From the NCBI GenBank assembly GCA_910585075.1, contig CAJUED010000066.1, positions 1-18,737 of the forward strand: a DNA stretch of 18,737 nt. The letters are read 5' to 3'. Below, in pieces: positions 7,347-13,064 of this stretch. How positions within the stretch are numbered: the first letter of the stretch is position 1; each line of letters opens with the position of its first letter. Both the position numbers and the translations under genes were made by a program. The notes under the pieces are model-generated. The model had not been told where the DNA came from and searched no databases. It saw only the letters and a program-made list of their open reading frames with translations. This stretch comes from an uncultured Lachnospiraceae bacterium. Lineage in GTDB: Bacteria; Bacillota; Clostridia; Lachnospirales; Lachnospiraceae.

Positions 7347-7535
7347 TTAGGTTTCAGAATCTGCGGGTGTAAGGATTGGCTTTCCGTCTTTATCAACCAA
7401 AACAGCCACTCCGCAACCACTTGTCATACTAGACGAAATCAACAGATAATTAACCCCTGTCTGTGTGTCAACAATAATCTTACGGACGTTACTCACTCCT
7501 TGTGAATAAGTTTCTACAAATCTTTCCTGTGCCAT
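7347..7535 (-). CDS. Small DUF6440-like protein
   Basis: I start at ATG 7535 (62 residues, MAQERFVETYS...), because the AAAGGAG ribosome site lies just upstream and would be inside the gene if the ATG at 7553 were used. The motifs KIIVDTQTGVNYL and DKDGKPILTP match the short DUF6440 family as I know it; its function is undetermined. The protein is soluble with no signal peptide. It is transcribed from its own consensus promoter (7566-7594), likely as a single gene ending at the hairpin 7251-7281. A short inverted repeat (CCTAAC/GTTAGG, 7325-7351) overlaps the stop codon. Confidence 0.7.
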   Translation of the reverse strand: MAQERFVETYSQGVSNVRKIIVDTQTGVNYLLISSSMTSGCGVAVLVDKDGKPILTPADSET

Positions 7536-7565
7536 ATTCAGCGCTCCTTTCAAAATAGCATCTTT

Positions 7566-7594
7566 ATTATAATATATTTAGTTCCAAATGTAAA
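7566..7594 (-). promoter_or_regulatory. Promoter of the DUF6440-like gene
   Basis: On the minus strand TTTACA (7589-7594) and TATAAT (7566-7571) are separated by 17 bases. The -10 box is perfect and the -35 box has one mismatch. The leader to ATG 7535 would be about 25 bases. Confidence 0.7.
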
Positions 7595-7615
7595 GTATTT
7601 CTTACTATTTGATTG

Positions 7616-7657
7616 AAAAATATTCTTGCCTTTTTTACGATAGGCAAGAATATTTTT
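7616..7657 (-). terminator. Strong terminator after the XRE/membrane protein pair
   Basis: Perfect 15-bp arms AAAAATATTCTTGCC (7616-7630) and its complement (7643-7657) flank a 12-base loop, with a UUUUU run at the 3' end of the minus-strand stem. It begins 2 bases beyond the stop at 7660 and insulates this pair from the promoter at 7566-7594. The AT-rich ends make it potentially bidirectional. Confidence 0.8.
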
Positions 7658-7659
7658 AG

Positions 7660-7977
7660 CTATTCAATTCTTTTATAAATCAAGATGGCGACAAACTCAA
7701 CTGCAAGAACTATATTGTAAATCCATTGAAAGCAAACGCCCACAGTAATGTATGTTAATTCCATGTTAGCTAACATTTTGCAAACGAAATTTACAAGAAT
7801 AATAAATAAAATCGTAGAAATGATGCTTGCCTTTCCGATAATAGCCTTTCCTCTTTCATCGCGTGACGATTTTTTAAAAAGCAATATGATCAAAGCAATT
7901 GTGATAACCTCTCCAAACCATGCACCCACGATAAGCAGCGTCTTATTGCTGACAATCTCATTGAATATCTGAATCAT
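7660..7977 (-). CDS. Small multi-pass membrane protein paired with an XRE regulator
   Basis: The 105-residue product has three likely membrane helices (about 13-34, 48-68 and 75-100) and a basic loop, KKSSRDERGKAIIGKA, between the first two. The DERGKAI pattern recalls DUF2178/DUF3796-type membrane proteins that are frequently encoded beside XRE regulators; this resemblance is from memory and unproven. The ATG overlaps the stop of the regulator as ATGA, giving obligatory translational coupling. Such pairs are commonly found in mobile or accessory DNA. The membrane protein may sense stress or modulate the regulator, but no function can be read from the sequence. Confidence 0.75.
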   Translation of the reverse strand: MIQIFNEIVSNKTLLIVGAWFGEVITIALIILLFKKSSRDERGKAIIGKASIISTILFIILVNFVCKMLANMELTYITVGVCFQWIYNIVLAVEFVAILIYKRIE

Positions 7978-8201
7978 TTTTCTTCCTCCTTAAAATCAAA
8001 TAGTTCCTCAATCGAAACGTCAAATACTCTTGCGATACTATAAGCTAATAGCATAGACGGATTATATCGGTTTCTTTCAAGCTGCATAATGGTTTGCCGT
8101 GATACACCTACTAAATCAGCAAGTTCTTGTTGGGTCATTCTTTTTGTAGCTCTGTACACATGAATTTTACTTTCAAATTGATATTTCTTTTTACCTGCCA
8201 T
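7974..8201 (-). CDS. XRE/Cro-CI family helix-turn-helix regulator
   Basis: I start at ATG 8201 (75 residues), preceded by AAAGGTGG. The extension to 8267 would place the promoter boxes inside the gene. Residues about 10-70 form an HTH_3 domain, with the recognition part TQQELADLVGVSRQTIMQLE and the typical ending FDVSIEELFDF. It lacks any ligand-binding domain, so it is a YozG-like minimal regulator. It overlaps the following membrane-protein gene by 4 bases. Minimal XRE proteins of this type usually regulate their own operon; the promoter at 8247-8275 is the obvious target, but no clear operator palindrome is visible. Confidence 0.88.
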   Translation of the reverse strand: MAGKKKYQFESKIHVYRATKRMTQQELADLVGVSRQTIMQLERNRYNPSMLLAYSIARVFDVSIEELFDFKEEEK

Positions 8202-8246
8202 CGCTTCGCCACCTTTCGTTATTTTTAATGCGATTAAGCAAATATG

Positions 8247-8275
8247 AGTATAACATATTCCTTGCATTTTGTTAA
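8247..8275 (-). promoter_or_regulatory. Promoter of the XRE/membrane operon
   Basis: TTAACA (8270-8275) and TATACT (8247-8252) on the minus strand are 17 bases apart, each one mismatch from consensus. The predicted leader to ATG 8201 is about 40 bases. Confidence 0.65.
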
Positions 8276-8280
8276 ATAAA

Positions 8281-9034
8281 TTATACAGATAAATGTATTT
8301 GGAGGGATTCCGCGGCCATCGGCATTGTGGGAAAATCCAAACCTATTAGAAATCCAAACTCTCAGCCATAAATCCTTTATTCAAGGCATTTTCTGATAGA
8401 AAAGTTTGGATTTTGTTTTGATTTTCCTATGTCAAAATAAGTGAAATATTGTTCTTTAACTCTATTTCAATCTGGCTATCTCATGGAATTGTGTGTAACT
8501 CTGTTTGCAGAACGTGAGAAAGCTGCACTTTATCTTTTCCATATGCTGTGAATAAAGTTATCCATGATTCCATAGCCTGTTATACACACTTCCATAATGC
8601 TTGTCTTTTGGTCTTTGGTTCGGAATAGTGTAGTTCTGGCAATCTATCTCTTGTTTTTGGTTTCTGCTTCTTTACCCTACATGAGCATTGTCAGATTTCA
8701 TAAAATAACTATTTTCAGGGAATGAAACTCTAAACCTTTTGGCAAAACTATACTTTTGAATAGAAGTTCATCGTTCTGATAAAAAGAGAGATTCACCAGC
8801 TACTCCGCCATGCCACCTTCCATTCCGCTTCGCTTCATATCGGGTGCGGGCTTTGCCCTCATCTCCAGAGGATAGTATGACTGCTTTAATCACTATCAGA
8901 CTTTCATATCGCTGGCCAGCAATATATGTATGGCTCCAAGACGGAGACCAGAAATGCTGTGATTCCGTTCAAAAAATAAGGGGACAAGTCAGCGCAACCC
9001 CTTGATTTTACTGGGTTTCCCTAACTTGTCCCTA
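8281..9034. mobile_element. Non-genic stretch, probably decayed mobile or repeated element
   Basis: About 750 bases without a complete gene. Near 8332-8413 an AAATCCAAACT word at 8350-8360 is mirrored at 8403-8413, with a further direct copy at 8332-8342. On the minus strand several headless but protein-like frames abut one another. One at about 8966-8757 contains RYEAKRNGRWHGGVAGESL. The frame 8690-8481 is broken by a single TAA at 8580 and contains LPELHYSEPKTKRQALWK and, after the TAA, QAMESWITLFTAYGKDKVQL. None starts with Met, and I cannot assign a family. The right edge is a GGGACAAGT inverted repeat (8981-8989 with 9024-9032) exactly where the aldo/keto reductase loses homology. I infer a relic of an insertion; no transposase domain is recognisable. 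Confidence 0.35.
8981..9032 (-). repeat. GGGACAAGT inverted repeat at the reductase break point
   Basis: The arms 8981-8989 and 9024-9032 are perfect 9-bp complements separated by 34 bases. In the minus direction the second arm is followed by CCTTATTTTTTG, so the structure would also work as a terminator. The arm at 9024-9032 overlaps the last codons of the truncated reductase. It may be the subterminal end of the element inferred at 8281-9034. Confidence 0.55.
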
Positions 9035-9377
9035 TTATAACACTGGCATCAAAGTATCCGGCTCCGGTGCGTTCCAGACTGGTATAGAACTGTTGCTTTG
9101 CCGTCTCCTCATTATGGGGTCCCATCCATGCGCACAGCTTGGTCGCCAGCGTAAAACTCTCACGGGGATAACGATCCACAAGCGCCTCTTTCGCCGCCCG
9201 CTCGGAGTCTCCGCTGTCATATACATACGCCGTGTCAAAGTAAGTCAGTCCGGCTTCCATAAACAGGTCAACCATCTGTTTCACCTGCTCCATATCCATC
9301 TTGCCGGAAGGCAGCTTTGGCAGACGCATCAGGCCAAAGCCAAGTTTCGGGGTATTTTCTCCAAAATATTGTTCCAT
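9021..9377 (-). pseudogene. Aldo/keto reductase, N-terminal third only
   Basis: ATG 9377 is supported by GGAGGATTTTT; the longer frame to 9416 adds only residues from the upstream repeat. The 118 codons give the first strands of an aldo/keto reductase barrel. They include GFGLMRLP, catalytic Asp48 and Tyr53 (FDTAYVYD) and Lys80 (LATKLCAW). Homology ends after GAGYFD, and eight unrelated residues lead to a stop inside the GGGACAAGT repeat. The family is normally about 370 residues with a C-terminal ferredoxin-like tail. The catalytic histidine, the NADPH site and the iron-sulfur tail are therefore missing. This cannot be an active enzyme. The tail found at 9529-9657 lies on the wrong side to belong to it without rearrangement. 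Confidence 0.85.
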
Positions 9378-9391
9378 AAAAATCCTCCATT

Positions 9392-9507
9392 CCGGAGCGT
9401 TTACGCGACGAGGCAATGTAAGGCTTCGCTTTCAGCAAATTTCAAATTTGCCGCAAGCTGGAGCTTGCGTTGCCGTCAAACAATTTGTGACGCTCCGGCA
9501 CAAATTG
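9392..9507. repeat. Hairpin-packed palindromic repeat tract
   Basis: In 116 bases there are three perfect local hairpins: GCAAATTT/AAATTTGC (9435-9442, 9444-9451), CGCAAGCT/AGCTTGCG (9452-9459, 9462-9469) and CAATTTGTG/CACAAATTG (9481-9489, 9499-9507). The 9-base loop of the last hairpin, ACGCTCCGG (9490-9498), is itself the exact complement of CCGGAGCGT at 9392-9400. An outer long-range stem, helped by GGCAA/TTGCC, therefore competes with the local hairpin. The tract sits directly between two broken reductases and resembles a REP/MITE-like extragenic element or a structured RNA. Confidence 0.75.
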
Positions 9508-9528
9508 ACGCATCGGCAATACTATGTA

Positions 9529-9657
9529 TTATTTTCCAAAATAGATGGCAATTTCTTTCATCCTTCTGCTTTGCGCCGTATGGATAGGACATCTTCTGTC
9601 ACAGTGCCCACAGCCGATACACTCACCTGCCTTTATTTCATTATATTTGTTCTCATC
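9529..9657 (-). pseudogene. Ferredoxin-like tail of an aldo/keto reductase, headless
   Basis: A 42-residue frame between an in-frame stop at 9658-9660 and its own stop at 9529 has no Met start. It encodes NEIKAGECIGCGHCDRRCP followed by RRMKEIAIYFGK. This is the C-terminal 4Fe-4S segment (C-x2-C-x2-C-x3-C-P) that closes clostridial aldo/keto reductases. All four cysteines are intact. The catalytic barrel upstream is missing. It begins about 44 bases after the truncated end of the alcohol dehydrogenase, so a deletion seems to have joined the head of that gene to the tail of this one. It is upstream of the aldo/keto reductase head at 9021-9377, implying two formerly tandem reductases or a permuted one. 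Confidence 0.8.
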
Positions 9658-9700
9658 CTAGAAAACAATTTCACTTTCAGGGATATATAATAAGAAAAAC

Positions 9701-10642
9701 TTATCCTAAAAACATTCCCGGAAAATTTGCCGCGCCGCTTTCACATATGTGACGGTAATACACCGGATGCAGCACCGCAAGCCCTTCGCCATGATTACAG
9801 TTGGTATAGGCGCCCAGCTGGTGTTCCATCATATGGCACTCAAAGTCCGTCTTTTTACCCAGCTTAATAATACGGTTTTCCGCCATAGCTGCCTCCCACA
9901 TCAGATTACTCCGCGCAGTATAATCTTCCGGGTTCTTAATGGCTGAGCGCAGATCCCGAATCACACCCCGCATCAGCGCTTCCGCAATATCATCGGACAC
10001 GTTGGGCTCATCCGGTTTGCTGAAATAAATTTCCATGATATGGGAAAGGGTGTCAAAACCGCCGGAAACCATCTGCCTTACCGGAACACTATAGGTATAG
10101 GCAGGGTCTAACAGCGCCAGTTTCGGATTACACTTCGGATAATCCCGTCCCGTCTTAATCTTTAATTTTTCATTGGTGATAACTGCCCCTCCGTTCATTT
10201 CACTTCCTGTACCGGCTACGGTCACAACAACGCAAAGAGGTACCGGTTCAAAATCAATGATTCCAGGCCTCTCCCAGAAATCCTTCCAGATATCTCCCTC
10301 ATACCTGGCAGCCAGGGAAACGGCCTTACAGCAGTCCATAACGCTGCCGCCGCCAATGCCCAGAATCACATCTACATGGTTCTCCTTTGCAAGCCCGGCG
10401 CCTTCCAGCACCTTATCATATGTGGGGTTTGCCATGATGCCTGAAAACTCCGTTACGTTTTTTCCTTCCGAATTCAGGATTCCCATTATCTCATCATAAA
10501 TGCCGTTTTTCTTTACAGAGCCGCCACCATAGGCCAGCATCACGTTATTGCCATATTTTTTTAAAAAGCATGCGAGATATTCCCTTACACAGCCTTCGCC
10601 CAGAATGGCTTTTGTTCCATTTTCAAAAATAAAATTGTTCAT
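9701..10642 (-). pseudogene. Iron-containing alcohol dehydrogenase (YqhD/BDH-like), C-terminally truncated
   Basis: The 313-residue product matches NAD(P)H-dependent butanol dehydrogenase/YqhD-type enzymes, which reduce aldehydes to alcohols in the cytoplasm. GIGGGSVMD (95-103) is the nucleotide-binding loop and TVAGTGSEMN follows. Metal ligands Asp197, His201, His270 and His284 fit the family spacing (4, 69, 14). Full-length relatives are about 385-390 residues, so about 70 C-terminal residues are absent. The protein ends abruptly in FPGMFLG just after the last metal ligand region. AGGGGGAT precedes ATG 10642. The missing helical domain normally completes the active-site cleft, so activity is doubtful although every metal ligand is present. 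A broken aldo/keto reductase follows. Confidence 0.85.
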
Positions 10643-10701
10643 CTTTATCCCCCTGTCTAAAGTTCTTTTTCTGTTTCTTATAAACTAAGTATAAAAAAAG
10701 C

Positions 10702-10721
10702 GAGACTATTACAGAAGTCTC
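10702..10721 (-). terminator. GAGACT hairpin with T7 upstream of the alcohol dehydrogenase
   Basis: GAGACT/AGTCTC with an 8-base loop is followed in the minus direction by GC and seven T residues. It probably ends transcription arriving from the decarboxylase-family gene. It sits only 60 bases before the dehydrogenase ATG, so it could instead be a leader attenuator for that gene; I see no known riboswitch upstream. Confidence 0.65.
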
Positions 10722-10741
10722 ATTTTGTTCATCAGTTTACA

Positions 10742-10780
10742 CCTGCAGGTTATAACTTTTATGGATTTTCCTGTATAACC
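10742..10780. promoter_or_regulatory. Nested palindromes, candidate operator upstream of the alcohol dehydrogenase
   Basis: CCTGCAGG (10742-10749) is a perfect palindrome that overlaps a 7-bp inverted repeat GGTTATA/TATAACC (10748-10754 with 10774-10780). The cluster lies in the gap between the decarboxylase-family gene and the dehydrogenase and upstream of the T7 hairpin. No promoter boxes with correct spacing are convincing, so this is only a candidate regulator site. Confidence 0.3.
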
Positions 10781-10832
10781 GCCTGTGCCGTCTCAAGGAA
10801 ACATAAGAAATAAAGATTTCACATAAATATTC

Positions 10833-10878
10833 GAGCTCATATATCCGAGCGCCTAGTGTTGGCCGGATGTATGAGCTC
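10833..10878. other. Long hairpin downstream of the decarboxylase-family gene
   Basis: GAGCTCATATATCCG (10833-10847) pairs over 15 positions with 10864-10878. The single non-Watson-Crick position is a U-G wobble in plus-strand RNA and a mismatch in the minus strand. On the plus side it is followed by TTTTATATT. The only adjacent genes are on the minus strand, so it may be a bidirectional terminator or a block against antisense transcription. Confidence 0.5.
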
Positions 10879-10914
10879 TTTTATATTCTGCGTAAAAAAG
10901 TTTCGTATTGAATT

Positions 10915-11304
10915 TTAATCCAACTTGCCGTAATCCTCATCTGTTACGGCTTCGCACCATTCCGTTTTTCCTTCCTCCCCATACACTTCCTGAATCAGTG
11001 GAAATGTACTCCAGGCCTTTGGCCATCCGCAGTAAAATGCCAGTTGTGTTGCAAGCTCCACCACTTCCTGTTTGGTTACACCATGCTCTTTGCCCAGATT
11101 CAAATGAGACTTTAGCTGCGGATACAGTCCTGCCGAAAACAGCGCCGCAATTGTAATAAGACTTCTGTCCCTGGCCGAGAGCTGCTCCTCCCTTGACCAT
11201 ACCTGTCCAAACAGGACATCCTCGTTTAATTCTGCAAACTTAGGTGCCAGGCCGCTTAATTTATCTCTGCCTGCTGTCTGTTTTTTGCCATAATCATCCT
11301 CCAT
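10915..11304 (-). CDS. Carboxymuconolactone decarboxylase-family protein
   Basis: The 129-residue protein has the all-helical CMD core (about 15-110), with RDRSLITIAAL at 46-56 and HLNLGKEHGVTKQEVVELA at 67-85. Cys92 in FYCGWP replaces the second half of the family active site. The AhpD-type CxxC is absent, so peroxidase-partner activity is unlikely; a decarboxylase or redox role is unproven. The stop of the upstream fusion gene lies 3 bases before the ATG at 11304, giving close coupling. That ATG has no ribosome site of its own. A better-placed ATG (11291, behind GGAGG) is one base out of frame, and one extra A in the A6 run at 11281-11286 would restore it. The gene is either translated by reinitiation from 11304 or slightly frameshifted. 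Confidence 0.8.
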   Translation of the reverse strand: MEDDYGKKQTAGRDKLSGLAPKFAELNEDVLFGQVWSREEQLSARDRSLITIAALFSAGLYPQLKSHLNLGKEHGVTKQEVVELATQLAFYCGWPKAWSTFPLIQEVYGEEGKTEWCEAVTDEDYGKLD

Positions 11305-11307
11305 TTT

Positions 11308-12984
11308 CTATTTATGTAAAAGCTCATACTTTACAAAAGCCAGCTCTTTACTGTCCGGAGACCATGAATTTACATTGATGGAACCCTGTCCCCCAAAGAA
11401 GGAACATATTTTTTTGCGCTCGCTCCCGTCATAATTCATAATCCACAGCTCTACCTGCATATTGGGAAGATGCTCCTCCGGGTCAAGTCCCTTACTGCTG
11501 TATGCAATATTCACCACCCTCTTTTGATCCGGAGAGACATGGGCAAACCAGTTGTTCTGCTCCTCGAAGGTCATCTGCCTCTGCCCGGAGCCGTCCCGGT
11601 TCATTTTCCAAATCTGCATAAGGCCGGAGCGGGTGCTGTTAAACCAGATTTCCTTTCCGTCAGGAGAATATTCCGGGCCGTCGTTAAAGCCGTTTTCCTT
11701 CGTCAGCTGACGTTCTTCCCCTCCTGACGCGTCAATCTCATAAATGTCTACCGCCATCTTCCCCTCATGGCTGCGGAATGCGCAGTAGGAAAGACTTCCT
11801 CCGTCAGGCGACCAGCCGTGCAGAAAGCTTGGCGCATTTTCCGTCACCTGCCTGGGCCCACCGCCCTTCGCGGGCAGAATATAAATCTGGGACATCCAGC
11901 CGCTCTCACTGTGACTGACCGCCAGATTCTGACCGTCAGGCGAAAGAACATGGTCGTTATTACAGTTGTCGCAAAAGCCTGAGTCGATCAAGCTTTCGGC
12001 ATCCTCGGAAATCCGGTATTGATAAATCCGCCCTTCCGAGTTATACAGCAAAGTATCCCCCTCCGGACACCAGTTGGGCGCTTCGATTACTTTATGGTAT
12101 CTGTGAAGCTCCTTCACCTCGCCGCTTTCCACGTCCAGGGTGCACAGGATGCTAACCGTATTGTCCCTGACGGATGTAAGGCCCGCCAATGTTTCCCTGG
12201 CATTACAGATATCTTCAAAAATATCGCCCTCGCTTGAATCCTGATCCAAATACTGTATCACCTCACTGGCCCGTGCAAACTGAAAGCACGCCGCCATATC
12301 AACCAGGCCTGTACCGACAGCCGTTTCCCTGTAATCTTCTTCTTTTTCTATTTCTGCGGACAAACTATCCGGGGTTGGATTGCAGCGTTTAAAGTCTTTA
12401 TAATGAAGTGCTTTTATGTATTTTTGATTTCTCCACAAAAAGCTTTCAGGATCTTCTCCCCCGGCTAACAGCCAGCCCACATCAGGCTCTGCATACACAT
12501 TGCCATTACAGCTCCGTAACAGCCATTCATAAGCGGATACACCGTCAATTTTTCCCTTTATCTCATTTTTCCCATTATGCAGTAACACATCCGCCCCGGA
12601 TACTTTAAGTTCCTTTGCCAGACTGCACAGGAAATCAGCATAATCCTGATAAACGGTTTGATTGATTTCCTCAGGGCAGCCCAGCACAAACTGACGAATC
12701 TGATATTTTTCCGCGAATATTTTCAGCTTTCCCACAGCAGATTCAAAATCTTCTTTTATCAGAATATGGCAGGATTCCACCCTAAGCCCGGCATTTTCTA
12801 TCCCTCCGGCAAATGCCTCATATTCTTCCATCTCCCAGAACTGGGGACACTCCTTTAGCGGTTCCCCCAGCACAATACATGGTTCCGCAAACCGAATCCC
12901 GCAATCCGCCAACCGATTAAAAACTCCTGATGGGTTTTCCCGAACCTGATTTCCAATTCCAAACAGCTGAACTCCAAATCTCAT
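11308..12984 (-). CDS. Fusion of isomerase-like TIM barrel and TolB-like propeller
   Basis: The 558-residue protein has no signal peptide, so both domains should be cytoplasmic. Residues 1-265 form an AP-endonuclease-2-like (sugar phosphate isomerase/epimerase) barrel. Candidate metal ligands are Glu34 (FAEPC), His136 (LLHNG), Asp168 (AEPDVGW) and His194 (ALHYKDF). Residues about 270-558 hold six PD40/TolB-type blades with motifs CPEGD (306), LSPDG (347), WSPDG (391), YSPDG (439), VSPDQ (483) and WSPDS (541). No stop or ribosome site separates the two. AAAGGAATC supports ATG 12984. TolB-like cytoplasmic propellers in Firmicutes are often separate proteins that act on or bind sugars and oligomers. 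The fusion suggests a two-step or scaffolded carbohydrate function, which is inference. The decarboxylase-family gene follows by 3 bases. Confidence 0.85.
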   Translation of the reverse strand: MRFGVQLFGIGNQVRENPSGVFNRLADCGIRFAEPCIVLGEPLKECPQFWEMEEYEAFAGGIENAGLRVESCHILIKEDFESAVGKLKIFAEKYQIRQFVLGCPEEINQTVYQDYADFLCSLAKELKVSGADVLLHNGKNEIKGKIDGVSAYEWLLRSCNGNVYAEPDVGWLLAGGEDPESFLWRNQKYIKALHYKDFKRCNPTPDSLSAEIEKEEDYRETAVGTGLVDMAACFQFARASEVIQYLDQDSSEGDIFEDICNARETLAGLTSVRDNTVSILCTLDVESGEVKELHRYHKVIEAPNWCPEGDTLLYNSEGRIYQYRISEDAESLIDSGFCDNCNNDHVLSPDGQNLAVSHSESGWMSQIYILPAKGGGPRQVTENAPSFLHGWSPDGGSLSYCAFRSHEGKMAVDIYEIDASGGEERQLTKENGFNDGPEYSPDGKEIWFNSTRSGLMQIWKMNRDGSGQRQMTFEEQNNWFAHVSPDQKRVVNIAYSSKGLDPEEHLPNMQVELWIMNYDGSERKKICSFFGGQGSINVNSWSPDSKELAFVKYELLHK

Positions 12985-13020
12985 AATGTGATTCCTTTCT
13001 TCTCCATAAATAAAAATCTA

Positions 13021-13036
13021 TATCATCCGGATGATA
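13021..13036. promoter_or_regulatory. Perfect 16-bp palindrome upstream of the fusion gene
   Basis: TATCATCCGGATGATA is exactly self-complementary and lies 36 bases upstream of ATG 12984, between the carboxypeptidase and the fusion gene. Its size and symmetry fit a dimeric repressor operator. As RNA it would be a 6-bp hairpin with a CCGG loop followed by TAGATTTTT, so a weak intercistronic terminator is the alternative. Confidence 0.5.
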
Positions 13037-13064
13037 ACCAAATCTCATATCCATATCGAACCGG

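Noticed and set aside
9021..9416. A complete short aldo/keto reductase of 131 residues
   Set aside because: The added N-terminal residues come from the repeat tract, the ribosome site supports ATG 9377, and two thirds of the enzyme including the catalytic His and Fe-S tail are missing.
9392..9507. A CRISPR array
   Set aside because: The hairpins are different sequences with no uniform repeat-spacer periodicity and no cas genes are present.
10915..11304. AhpD-like alkylhydroperoxidase function for the CMD-family protein
   Set aside because: The CxxC redox pair is absent; only a single cysteine occurs at the corresponding position.
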